Shown piece by piece: positions 18,575-26,657 of a stretch of DNA of 64,000 nucleotides (position 1 is its first letter; every line of letters starts with the position of its first letter). The DNA is from Sphingobacterium sp. SYP-B4668 (GTDB taxonomy: Bacteria; Bacteroidota; Bacteroidia; Sphingobacteriales; Sphingobacteriaceae): assembly GCF_027627455.1 (NCBI RefSeq), contig NZ_CP115483.1:1984001-2048000 (forward strand), read 5' to 3'. The position numbers and the translations under genes are program-made. Under the pieces are notes generated by a model that saw nothing but the letters and a program-made list of their open reading frames with translations, was not told the DNA's origin and ran no database searches.

Positions 18575-19387
18575 TTACCAACCTTTAATGGCGTGTCCTT
18601 TGAATACTTTTTTGGCAACGGCTTCTACTTCTGGTGAATGATAAGCCTCTACGAATTTTTTAATGCGCTCATCATCCTTATTGTCTTCTCTCGTCACGAT
18701 TAGATTGACATATGGAGAATCTTTATCTTCTGAAAATAGGCCATCAACCTCTGGGTCTAATCCTGCTTGGGCAGCAAAGGTATTGTTGATGACGGCTACA
18801 TACACTTCTTTATCATCTAGTACACGAGGAAGTTGAGGGGCTTCTAACTCTAAGAATTTGACCTGTTTGGGATTGGATGTGATGTCCGTCACACGGGGTA
18901 ATCCACCGGCGTTTTCTTTCAGGGTGATAAGGCCTTGTTTTTGAAGTAGGAGTAGGGCCCGTCCGCCATTGGTTGGATCGTTGGGAATGACAATGGTCTG
19001 TCCTGCTTTTAGTTCGTCGATATGCTTTATTTTTTTAGAGTATGCGACGATTGGGTATACAAATGTCTTACCCACAGGTGTCAAGGTGTAACCTCTTTGC
19101 TTGGATTGCTCATTCAGATAAGGTTGATGTTGAAAGGCATTGGCGTCGATATCTCCTTGATTTAATGCTTCATTGGGCACCACATAGTCATTGAAAGTAA
19201 TTAATTCTACATCGACATCATATTGCTCCTTCGCTATTTTTGCAGCTTCTTCTGCAATTTCCTTCTCGGGGCCTGAAACTATTCCAACCTTAATTACCTT
19301 ACTGTCTTGTTTGTTGCTGCTATTGCAGCTTGAAAAGGTGCAGAAAAGTAGTGAGAGAGAAAGTATTGTTGATAGTGATTTGATCAT
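18575..19387 (-). CDS. metQ: Methionine ABC transporter substrate-binding lipoprotein MetQ
   Basis: The 270 residues start with a lipoprotein signal with lipobox FSSC (Cys at about 21). NlpA/MetQ-family features follow: KVGIVSGPEKEIAEEAAKIA, NALNQGDIDANAFQHQPYL and a terminal SPEVEAVAKKVFKGHAIKGW. The protein would be anchored in the membrane and deliver methionine to MetI/MetN. It is the third gene of the operon, 20 bp after metI. Confidence 0.93.
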   Translation of the reverse strand: MIKSLSTILSLSLLFCTFSSCNSSNKQDSKVIKVGIVSGPEKEIAEEAAKIAKEQYDVDVELITFNDYVVPNEALNQGDIDANAFQHQPYLNEQSKQRGYTLTPVGKTFVYPIVAYSKKIKHIDELKAGQTIVIPNDPTNGGRALLLLQKQGLITLKENAGGLPRVTDITSNPKQVKFLELEAPQLPRVLDDKEVYVAVINNTFAAQAGLDPEVDGLFSEDKDSPYVNLIVTREDNKDDERIKKFVEAYHSPEVEAVAKKVFKGHAIKGW

Positions 19388-19407
19388 CGTTTTGTGTGTT
19401 TTAAATA

Positions 19408-20061
19408 TTACCTATGGTTTGTTTTTTTGGAGAGAAAGTCTCCTGTCCATTGCATAATGAAAACGATTATAATCAGGAGAATGAGTACCGCATTCATGAT
19501 AACGCTGTCGTAGCCAATATAACCATATTGGTATCCAATTTGTCCAAGACCACCTGCACCTACAGCGCCGCCCATTGCTGAATATCCAACTAAGGTAATT
19601 AATGTAATCGTAATATTGTTGACTAATGAAGGTAGACTCTCTGGAAGTAATACCTTGCATATTATGTGTCTATATGTAGCGCCCATGGCTCTTGCTGCTT
19701 CGATGAGCCCTTTAGGAATTTCTAAAAGACTGTTTTCTACTAATCTAGCAATGAATGGAGCGGCTCCGATACTAAGGGGGACCAATGCGGCGGAGATACC
19801 GATGGATGTGCCGACTATCTGTCGTGTAAATGGAATCATCCATACAATCAAGATGATGAAAGGGATGGAACGGAAAATATTGACGAGGATAGAGATGGTG
19901 TGATGTATGCCCTTATTTTCCATGACCTGCCCTTTTCTGGTCAAGAATAAGGTAATTCCTGTAGGAAGTCCAATGAGGAATCCAAAGAAGCCGGATGCAA
20001 ATGTCATGATTAGGGTCTCAATGGTACCTTGTAATAGAAGGGTAAAGATGGTATCAGACAT
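19408..20061 (-). CDS. metI: Methionine ABC transporter permease MetI
   Basis: The 217 residues contain about five membrane helices and the EAA loop (EAARAMGATYRHIICKVLLP) that contacts the ATPase. The final gating segments contain GYSAMGGAVGAGGLGQIGYQ, typical of D-methionine permeases. The start codon overlaps the end of metN by 8 bp, indicating coupled translation. Confidence 0.94.
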   Translation of the reverse strand: MSDTIFTLLLQGTIETLIMTFASGFFGFLIGLPTGITLFLTRKGQVMENKGIHHTISILVNIFRSIPFIILIVWMIPFTRQIVGTSIGISAALVPLSIGAAPFIARLVENSLLEIPKGLIEAARAMGATYRHIICKVLLPESLPSLVNNITITLITLVGYSAMGGAVGAGGLGQIGYQYGYIGYDSVIMNAVLILLIIIVFIMQWTGDFLSKKTNHR

Positions 20062-21073
20062 ATCCTAAAATTTCAAAAGATGAATAATCCAGTTGCAAAT
20101 AGCTTAGGCTATTGGCCACCGCTTGAGGTGTTCCATTGAGTTCCATGAATAAAAGACCGAAGCTGGTATGGCCTATGTATTCTATCTGAGCACTTATTAG
20201 TTTGGCCTCCACACCGTATGTCCGCTGTAAGTTGGATATGATGGAACGTTGCTCTTCGTCGCCGGTGATGTAAAGCTTGACGATGGGGCTTCCCTCTGTC
20301 TTAAGCTGGCTTTGTAAGGAAAGAGGAAGGTCTGCTTGAAAGGAAGATTGGATAAACTGTTTGGTTACAGGGTGTTGAGGGTCTGTAAATATCTGTTCGA
20401 CCGTGCCTTCCTCCACAAGTTTACCGTGTTCCAGTACAGCTACGCGATCGCATATTGTCTTGATGACATCCATCTCGTGTGTAATCAATAGAATGGTGAG
20501 ATTTAATTGCGTATTGATGGATTTCAGCAGTTGAAGGATCGATTTCGTGGTGCTAGGGTCCAAGGCGCTCGTCGCTTCATCACATAATAAAAGAGAAGGG
20601 TTGTTGGCTAATGCCCTTGCGATAGCGACTCGTTGTTTCTGTCCACCTGAAAGTTTCGCTGGATAGTCATGAGCTTTATTTGATAAACCAACGAGGTCTA
20701 ATAGCTCGTCGACTCTATTTTGTATTTTTTCTTTTGACATGCCCATCAGTTCGAGCGGGAATGCGACGTTGCCGAAGACTGTACGGGAGGAAAATAGGTT
20801 GAAATGTTGAAATATCATACCTATCTCACGTCTTTTTACGTTGAGGTCAGCAGCGCTAAGCTGTATGAAATTTTGACCATTGATAATCACGCTTCCTGTG
20901 TCGGGTCGTTCGAGCAAATTGACGCAACGGATTAGGGTGCTTTTTCCAGCACCCGAACTCCCGATTACACCGAAAATCTGACCAGAAGGAATCGTTATAG
21001 AAACATCTTGCAAGGCAGGGGTGGTATTTCCCTTACTTATGAATGTTTTTGAAATATTGACTAACTCTACCAT
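20054..21073 (-). CDS. metN: Methionine ABC transporter ATP-binding protein MetN
   Basis: The 339 residues have Walker A GSSGAGKST, signature LSGGQKQRVAIARAL, Walker B LLLCDEATSALD and the switch His in ITHEMD. The C-terminal 75 residues form the NIL domain, which binds methionine and inhibits transport in the E. coli homologue. It is the first gene of metNIQ and is preceded by a promoter and a leader hairpin. Confidence 0.95.
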   Translation of the reverse strand: MVELVNISKTFISKGNTTPALQDVSITIPSGQIFGVIGSSGAGKSTLIRCVNLLERPDTGSVIINGQNFIQLSAADLNVKRREIGMIFQHFNLFSSRTVFGNVAFPLELMGMSKEKIQNRVDELLDLVGLSNKAHDYPAKLSGGQKQRVAIARALANNPSLLLCDEATSALDPSTTKSILQLLKSINTQLNLTILLITHEMDVIKTICDRVAVLEHGKLVEEGTVEQIFTDPQHPVTKQFIQSSFQADLPLSLQSQLKTEGSPIVKLYITGDEEQRSIISNLQRTYGVEAKLISAQIEYIGHTSFGLLFMELNGTPQAVANSLSYLQLDYSSFEILGYV

Positions 21074-21099
21074 GTAGCTATATTAATAACATTTTTAAC

Positions 21100-21132
21100 A
21101 AAAAAACCTTTCTCTTGAGCGTGGAAAGGCTT
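21100..21132 (-). terminator. Terminator-like hairpin in the metNIQ leader
   Basis: On the minus strand AAGCCTTTC pairs (with one G-U) with GAAAGGTTT around the loop CACGCTCAAGA, and the U-run has seven U. The hairpin lies between the predicted start near 21151 and the metN ATG at 21073, so it can act as an attenuator. The control signal is unknown. Confidence 0.7.
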
Positions 21133-21157
21133 ATTTATAAAGTTATTATCTTAGCAT

Positions 21158-21189
21158 CAAAGGTATCAAATCTTTCTTTTTTTTCCAAG
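21158..21189 (-). promoter_or_regulatory. Promoter of metNIQ
   Basis: On the minus strand CTTG (21186-21189), 20 nt, and TACCTTTG (21158-21165) match the Bacteroidota -33/-7 elements except for one base. Confidence 0.65.
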
Positions 21190-21554
21190 GTATTTTATAG
21201 TGTACAATTTCAGTTAGTAAACGCATTTTTATAAGAATATGAATTATAAGGAATTATTTAAACAATTTGGATGCGGTTGAAATTGTCAAAATTTAGCAAT
21301 TTATTGCGGACGCTATTTCCAAGAGAGAGGCCTTTTGGAGAACTATATTTGTAATATAAGTATTTTATATAGAGTATGTTATGTTTTATTGAATTTGATG
21401 ATTAAGTATTTGTGGTTTTTTGACCATTTAGTTTAAATGGTAAATACGTCAAATATTAAGTTCCTGTAAATAGAATATTATCTAAAATTCTTAACTTGCC
21501 ACAAATTATAGTTAAATTGTATCAGTTCAGAACAATAAAATAGATTATATTAAT

Positions 21555-22883
21555 ATGGAAAATCAGGTGAAACAAGCCAACGGAAAATTGGGTATTTTAA
21601 TTCCGGGCTTGGGTGCAGTCGCTACAACTCTTATCGCAGGTGTGGCGTCTATTAACAAAGGGTTGTCTCAGCCGATTGGGTCTGTATCACAACTTAGTCG
21701 CATCCGTTTGGGAAAACGTACTGAGGATAGAAATCCATTGATTAAGGATTTCGTTCCTTTGGCTAAGCTAGAGGATATTGTTTTTGGTGGTTGGGATGTT
21801 TACGAGGACAACGTATACGAGGCAGCCTCAAAAGCTCAGGTATTGGAACAAAGTCAATTGGACCAAGTAAAAGATACGCTGGTGGCTATAAAGCCTATGA
21901 AAGCGGTCTTTGATAAGGAGTTTGTCAAGAACTTGGATGGTACTCATATTAAGACCGAGTCTACCCGTCGTGAGCTTGCTGATGCTGCCCGTCGTGATAT
22001 TCGTGAATTTAAAGAGCAAAATGGTCTTGATCGTATCGTAATCGTATGGTGCGGTTCTACAGAAAGATATATTGAAACAAATGATGCTTTCTCTACGTTA
22101 GCAAAATTGGAAGAAGCTTTTGACAACGACGACAAGCGTATTCCGCCAAGTATGATCTATTGCTATGCTGCATTGATGGAAGGTGTACCTTATGTAAACG
22201 GTGCTCCAAATCTTACTTGTGATGTTCCTGCTATTGAGGAATTGGCACAAGTCAATGGCGTCGCTATTGCTGGCAAGGATTTCAAGACGGGACAAACGTT
22301 AATGAAGACGATTGTCGCTCCAGGACTTCAGGCTAGGGCATTGGGTGTAGAGGGATGGTTTTCTACAAATATCCTCGGCAATAGGGATGGATTGGTGCTG
22401 GACGATCCAGATAACTTCAAGACTAAGGAGGTGTCAAAATTGTCTGTATTGGAAGAAATCCTGGATGCGAAGAAAAATCCGGAACTATATGGTAATCTTT
22501 ATCATAAAGTGCGGATTAATTACTACCCTCCACACGGAGATAATAAGGAGTCTTGGGACAATATAGATATCTTTGGATGGATGGGATACAAAATGCAAAT
22601 TAAGATTAATTTCCTATGTAGGGATTCAATCTTGGCAGCCCCAGTTGCCTTGGATTTGGCTTTGTTTATCGACTTGGCACAGCGTGCAGGTATGTCAGGT
22701 ATCCAAGAGTGGTTATCTTTCTATTTGAAGTCTCCGCAGACAGCACCAGGATTGCCCCCTGAACATGATATCTTCAAGCAATTGATGAAATTACAAAATA
22801 CACTTCGCCATATTATGGGAGAAGATTTAATAACGCATTTAGGCTTAGATTACTACCAGGAGCTAGTCGATAGTATTCAATAA
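21555..22883 (+). CDS. myo-Inositol-1-phosphate synthase
   Basis: It converts glucose-6-phosphate to 1D-myo-inositol 3-phosphate using NAD. The 442 residues have the N-terminal dinucleotide loop GILIPGLGAVATTLIAGV and the conserved PNLTCDVPAIEELA, KDFKTGQTLMKTIVAPGLQ and RDSILAAPVALDLALFIDLA segments. The length is that of the shorter bacterial form. It heads the inositol cluster. Gut Bacteroides carry a homologous gene beside inositol-lipid genes. The next gene is 165 bp away, behind a repeat-like element and a terminator. Confidence 0.93.
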   Translation: MENQVKQANGKLGILIPGLGAVATTLIAGVASINKGLSQPIGSVSQLSRIRLGKRTEDRNPLIKDFVPLAKLEDIVFGGWDVYEDNVYEAASKAQVLEQSQLDQVKDTLVAIKPMKAVFDKEFVKNLDGTHIKTESTRRELADAARRDIREFKEQNGLDRIVIVWCGSTERYIETNDAFSTLAKLEEAFDNDDKRIPPSMIYCYAALMEGVPYVNGAPNLTCDVPAIEELAQVNGVAIAGKDFKTGQTLMKTIVAPGLQARALGVEGWFSTNILGNRDGLVLDDPDNFKTKEVSKLSVLEEILDAKKNPELYGNLYHKVRINYYPPHGDNKESWDNIDIFGWMGYKMQIKINFLCRDSILAAPVALDLALFIDLAQRAGMSGIQEWLSFYLKSPQTAPGLPPEHDIFKQLMKLQNTLRHIMGEDLITHLGLDYYQELVDSIQ

Positions 22884-22910
22884 TTGCTAATTGCGCACAT
22901 AAATTTTTAG

Positions 22911-22993
22911 AGGAGGCTGTTCAAAAATGTCACCCTGAGCAAGTTCAGAATCTCTTGATTTGCCTGTGAGGGCATCTTTTCGGACAGCCTCTT
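22911..22993. repeat. MITE/REP-like palindromic element
   Basis: GAGGCTGT (22913-22920) and its exact complement ACAGCCTC (22984-22991) bound an 80-bp element; pairing continues inward with one wobble and A/T stretches. The interior contains TGTCACCCTGAGCAAGTTCAG, a variant of a sequence that I recall as common in intergenic repeats of Bacteroidota. No transposase is present. Family membership needs a genome-wide search. Confidence 0.5.
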
Positions 22994-22996
22994 CCC

Positions 22997-23038
22997 ATTA
23001 CCATTACAACTTTATCAAACCAGTAATGGTAATTTTTT
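22997..23038 (+). terminator. Strong intrinsic terminator directly before the nucleotidyltransferase gene
   Basis: ATTACCATTAC (22997-23007) pairs perfectly with GTAATGGTAAT (23023-23033), followed by a T-run to 23038. Only 10 nt separate it from the start codon of the next gene. It ends the inositol-phosphate synthase transcript or attenuates the downstream five genes. Confidence 0.88.
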
Positions 23039-23048
23039 AATATAGAAG

Positions 23049-23756
23049 ATGATGAACTTTGCTATTATAGCTGCTGGAGAAGGATCTCGCCTCAAAGAGG
23101 AAGGGATCGATATTCCCAAACCCTTACTACCTTTGAATGGTGTGCCTATGATTGGTCGCTTGATTCAAATCTTTGCAAACCAAGGTGCACAACAGGTTCA
23201 TGTTATTATCAATAGTCAATCTCCTTTGCTCGAGAAATATCTGACTACTGAAGCTTTTGATGTCCCCATTATCCTCCTCATCCAAGATACCCCGAGTTCA
23301 TTACACAGTTTTCATGCGTTGATCCAAGCCAACCCCGATTGGGATGCGGTGTGCTTGACGACTACGGATACTATCTTTAAAGAGGCTGATTTTGGGAAAT
23401 ATCTGCAGCAATTCAATATCGATCAGGAATCGGATGCTTTTATGGGGATAACGTCTTTTGTGGATGATGAAAGTCCGCTGTATGTGGAAGTGGATCAGAA
23501 ATTGCAGATTACCGGTTTTGTGGATCGTTATGTTAGCGGAATTGAGTACGTCTCGGGAGGGATCTATGGCTTGCGCAGGAATGCAATAGCGGTTGTCAAC
23601 CAATCAGTGATGGAGGGAAATACGCGAATGAGAAATTACCAAAGAGCATTGTTGTCCAATAAACTGAAAGTTAAGGGACATGTTTTTGAAAAAGTGGTCG
23701 ATGTTGACCATCTTAAGGATAAAGAAATGGCGGAAGCCTTTCTGTTGGAGAAATAA
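23049..23756 (+). CDS. NTP_transferase-family nucleotidyltransferase, candidate inositol-phosphate cytidylyltransferase
   Basis: The 235 residues start with the nucleotide-binding loop AAGEGSRLKEEGIDIPKPLL, the GxGxRL...PKPL signature of sugar-phosphate and polyol-phosphate nucleotidyltransferases. The alternate start at 23052 is equally good. Because it lies between an inositol-phosphate synthase and a CDP-alcohol phosphotransferase, CDP-inositol formation is a plausible reaction, as in di-myo-inositol-phosphate synthesis of thermophiles; this is inference. Substrates cannot be read from the sequence. The ATP-grasp gene starts 13 bp after its stop. Confidence 0.8.
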   Translation: MMNFAIIAAGEGSRLKEEGIDIPKPLLPLNGVPMIGRLIQIFANQGAQQVHVIINSQSPLLEKYLTTEAFDVPIILLIQDTPSSLHSFHALIQANPDWDAVCLTTTDTIFKEADFGKYLQQFNIDQESDAFMGITSFVDDESPLYVEVDQKLQITGFVDRYVSGIEYVSGGIYGLRRNAIAVVNQSVMEGNTRMRNYQRALLSNKLKVKGHVFEKVVDVDHLKDKEMAEAFLLEK

Positions 23757-23769
23757 GTATAAAATAAAG

Positions 23770-24675
23770 ATGGCCAAAAAAACAAAGATTTTGGGTGTGA
23801 CGAGAAAAAGTCGGTTCTCGCCAAATCATATTGGTAACGATGCTGCAATATTTAATGAAGTATGCGAAAAGCTCACCTTAAAGGGTGCTGAGGTAGAGAT
23901 TTGCAACGAAGATGAATTTTTAGCAAAGGAGTCTGTATCACAGGATTTTATTGTGACTATGGGGCGTACAAAGACCTTGGTGAAGAAATTGCAAAAATTA
24001 GAAAATGAAGGAAAGACGGTGGTCAATTCCGGAGTAGGAATTGAAAATTGTTTTCGGACAAATATGACAAATGCATTGTTGGATGGTGGAGTGCCCTATC
24101 CGAAGAGCTATGTTGTCGCCACGACGTCTGATATAAGGGATATATTCAATACATTGGCGGGCAAGGGCGTGTGGATAAAGAGAGGAGATTTTCATGCCAT
24201 TCACAAAGAAGATGTTACTTTTGCATCCTCAGCCGAAGAAGCACAATATATACTGAATGAATATGCCTTAAGGGGAATCAAGGAAGCAGTTATTTCGGAA
24301 CACTTGGTTGGGGATTTACTTAAATTCTATGCAGTAAGAAATACTGGGTTCTTCTATTGTTTCTATCCATATGAACATAATCATCACAAGTATGCTGTGT
24401 ACGAGCAAATCAATGGCGAAACGGTGCATTACCCTTTTGATGAAGCTCTTTTGAAAAGCACAGCTGATCGGGCTGCCGATATTCTAGGTGTTCAAATCTA
24501 CGGTGGGGATGTCATTATTGGCCCGCAGGGAGATTTTCATATCATTGATCTCAATGACTGGCCTAGTTTTGCACCTTGTCGTGCAGAAGCTTCTGAAGCG
24601 ATTGTTAATCTTTTAATTCATGTCTTTACAACTCAACAAAATGCAAAGAGAGACACCCGTATACAACACTCCTAA
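23770..24675 (+). CDS. ATP-grasp-fold protein of the inositol cluster
   Basis: The start at 23770 (MAKKTKILGVTRK) gives 301 residues; an upstream in-frame ATG at 23680 would lie inside the previous gene. The C-terminal half has ATP-grasp features: GKGVWIKRGDFHAI (ATP-binding Lys), ISEHLVGDLLKFYAVR, and the Mg-binding end GDVIIGPQGDFHIIDLNDWP. The N-terminal half resembles a RimK-like pre-ATP-grasp domain. Members ligate amines to carboxylates or phosphorylate inositol polyphosphates (the ITPK fold), so either a ligase or a kinase step is possible. The substrate is not known. The stop lies inside the next gene. Confidence 0.75.
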   Translation: MAKKTKILGVTRKSRFSPNHIGNDAAIFNEVCEKLTLKGAEVEICNEDEFLAKESVSQDFIVTMGRTKTLVKKLQKLENEGKTVVNSGVGIENCFRTNMTNALLDGGVPYPKSYVVATTSDIRDIFNTLAGKGVWIKRGDFHAIHKEDVTFASSAEEAQYILNEYALRGIKEAVISEHLVGDLLKFYAVRNTGFFYCFYPYEHNHHKYAVYEQINGETVHYPFDEALLKSTADRAADILGVQIYGGDVIIGPQGDFHIIDLNDWPSFAPCRAEASEAIVNLLIHVFTTQQNAKRDTRIQHS

Positions 24676-25603
24676 TCCACCTGAAGAGGGGACAGCTTTT
24701 GAACAATCCCTCAAATCTAATGATACCGAAGAACGAATCGATATCTGGTTTTACAGACCGATTGGTTTTAGAATAGCACAAGTGTGCGCTAAGATAGGAA
24801 TCACACCAAATGCGGTGACTATCATCAGCATCTTTTTTGGTGTGGCGGCAGGTATTTTATTTTACTATGAGTCCTTGGGACTGAATGTAGTGGGTATGCT
24901 GTTGCTGGTATTTGCCAATTCATTGGATTCGGCTGATGGTCAGCTGGCACGGATGACGGATAATAAAAGCCGATTTGGTCGGATTCTGGATGGCTTTGCG
25001 GGTGATTTTTGGTTTGCTTCTATCCATATTGCATTGTGTCTTCGCCTAATGAATGAAGGGTGGAGTGCTTGGATATGGGTGCCTGGTGTGTTGGCAGGCA
25101 TATCACATGTATTCCAATCGGCTATGGCGGATTACTATCGAAATGTACATCTGTATTTTATTAAAGGAAAAGCGGGCAGTGAATTGGATAACAGCCGTGA
25201 TTTACAGGCTGAATTTGACCAGATGACGTGGAGAAAACAAGCTTTCAGTAAATTTGTCTTAAACGGCTACTTGGGTTACACCCGTATGCAGGAACGCCTC
25301 TCTCCGAAGTTACAGCAATTGCTGACGTTGATTAAAGGTAAATATGTAGATCAGCTGCCTCAAGGCTTGGTAACGGAGTTCAGGGCGAAGAATCGTCCAT
25401 TGATGAAGTACACCAATATTGTGCAATTCAATACACGTGTGATTTTTTTATTTCTGTGGTTGTTTATCGATCAGGTGTGGTTGTACTTTTTCTTTGATAT
25501 GTTCATATTGAATCCTATTCTTATCTACATGGTGAATAGACAGGAGAAGGTGAGTGGCTATTTTGTGGATAAACTTAAAAACGAGAACTCGTATGGCGAG
25601 TAA
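24620..25603 (+). CDS. CDP-alcohol phosphatidyltransferase family membrane enzyme
   Basis: The 327 residues show the family active site at about 103-129: D103, D106, G107, A110, R111, G120, D124 and D129. The spacing D124-x4-D129 has one residue more than the usual D-x3-D. About six membrane helices surround it, and a soluble stretch of roughly 90 residues at about 180-270 is extra. Start 24620 overlaps the ATP-grasp gene by 56 bp; an ATG at 24641 would reduce this to 35 bp. In context it probably joins a CDP-activated group to inositol or inositol phosphate. The acceptor is not determined. Confidence 0.85.
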   Translation: MSLQLNKMQRETPVYNTPNPPEEGTAFEQSLKSNDTEERIDIWFYRPIGFRIAQVCAKIGITPNAVTIISIFFGVAAGILFYYESLGLNVVGMLLLVFANSLDSADGQLARMTDNKSRFGRILDGFAGDFWFASIHIALCLRLMNEGWSAWIWVPGVLAGISHVFQSAMADYYRNVHLYFIKGKAGSELDNSRDLQAEFDQMTWRKQAFSKFVLNGYLGYTRMQERLSPKLQQLLTLIKGKYVDQLPQGLVTEFRAKNRPLMKYTNIVQFNTRVIFLFLWLFIDQVWLYFFFDMFILNPILIYMVNRQEKVSGYFVDKLKNENSYGE

Positions 25604-26612
25604 GATATATAAGGTTATCTTCTTTATTTTAGGTATAGGCACATTAGGATACATGATCTATGCACTAGGACCTGATGTTATTTGGGAGAATATCCAAAAG
25701 ACAGGTTGGTGGTTTATACCTGTTTTGATCAGTTGGTTGATTATATATTTAATGAATGCGATGGCTTTGCGGGATATCATCCATGAGGAGGGTAATCCAA
25801 GGACGAAGTTGCCATTTGGGAAGATATTTCAACTTATCGTGACTGGTTTTTCAATTAATTATATTACTCCCTTTGTGGCACTTGGGGGAGAACCTTATCG
25901 TATCATGGAGCTCAAGCCTTATGTCGGTAGCTCCAAGGCAGGCTCCTCGGTCTTGCTGTATACAATGATGCATATTTTATCGCATTTGGTCTTTTGGGTG
26001 GCATCGGTTGGATTGATTCTTTGGTTTGTACCGGCGAGCAAGATTGTAGTAATCGCATGTGTGACGATTATTTTGATGGCTGTATTAGGTGTATGGTGGT
26101 TTTCTAAGGTGTATAGAAAAGGGGTGACGGTGAGTTTGATGAGATCATTGCGTAAACTGCCATTTGTAGGTAAGAAGATTGCTGTTTTTGCAGAAAGCCA
26201 TCATGAATTGTTAAATGATATAGACGGACAGGTAAGGTCGTTGTATGTGGATCGTAAAAGAAATTTTTATACTTCCTTATGTTGGGAATTTTTTGCGCGT
26301 GTAGTGGGATGTGCCGAGATTTATTTCATAGCGCACGCTTTGGGCTTACCAATGACGTATGTGGAGTGTTTAATCGTGAGTTCGGGCTCGTCACTGTTTG
26401 CTAATCTTATTTTCTTTTTTCCGATGCAATTGGGGACGCGTGAGGGAGGTATGGCAATGGCTGTTGCTAGTGTTGGGTATGCGGCTTCAGTAGGCGTATT
26501 CATAGGTATTGCAACTCGTATACGTGAGTTGGTGTGGATTGCTATAGGTCTGTTGATGATGAGCTTTGCTAAACGAAGTAAAGCTCGGAAAATGGTGGAG
26601 GTGGAGGTCTGA
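25593..26612 (+). CDS. Flippase-like (lysylphosphatidylglycerol synthase TM region) membrane protein
   Basis: From MASKIYK the protein has 339 residues and about eight hydrophobic helices. FVALGGEPYRIMELK and LGTREGGMAMAVASVGY are recurring motifs of the UPF0104/LPG_synthase_TM family, many of which are linked to lipid or glycolipid translocation. It overlaps the CDP-alcohol phosphotransferase gene by 11 bp. Its tight coupling suggests that it moves or senses the lipid product of the cluster; this is inference from position. Confidence 0.8.
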   Translation: MASKIYKVIFFILGIGTLGYMIYALGPDVIWENIQKTGWWFIPVLISWLIIYLMNAMALRDIIHEEGNPRTKLPFGKIFQLIVTGFSINYITPFVALGGEPYRIMELKPYVGSSKAGSSVLLYTMMHILSHLVFWVASVGLILWFVPASKIVVIACVTIILMAVLGVWWFSKVYRKGVTVSLMRSLRKLPFVGKKIAVFAESHHELLNDIDGQVRSLYVDRKRNFYTSLCWEFFARVVGCAEIYFIAHALGLPMTYVECLIVSSGSSLFANLIFFFPMQLGTREGGMAMAVASVGYAASVGVFIGIATRIRELVWIAIGLLMMSFAKRSKARKMVEVEV

Positions 26613-26630
26613 GGCACAAATGTGTGCCTG
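26612..26630 (+). repeat. Short hairpin between the flippase-like and HAD genes
   Basis: AGGCACA (26612-26618) pairs with TGTGCCT (26623-26629), followed by GGGGATTTTT. It is a weak intercistronic hairpin that could reduce read-through to the HAD gene. Confidence 0.45.
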
Positions 26631-26657
26631 GGGATTTTTAATATGGAAAACTAAATA

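Larger units (their letters stand above)
21074..21554. other. 481-bp intergenic region between metN and mIPS
   Basis: This A/T-rich gap separates two divergent operons. On the minus side it holds the metN promoter (21158-21189) and a leader hairpin (21100-21132). I see no ORF and no recognisable S-box. On the plus side no perfect TAnnTTTG precedes the inositol-phosphate synthase gene. A small stem, TCCAA/TTGGA, occurs around 21318-21340. Confidence 0.6.

Noticed and set aside
21318..21340. AAGAGAG sequence upstream of metN resembling the start of an S-box (SAM-I) riboswitch
   Set aside because: It lies on the opposite strand to metN, is not followed by the conserved core, and the predicted metN leader begins downstream of it.
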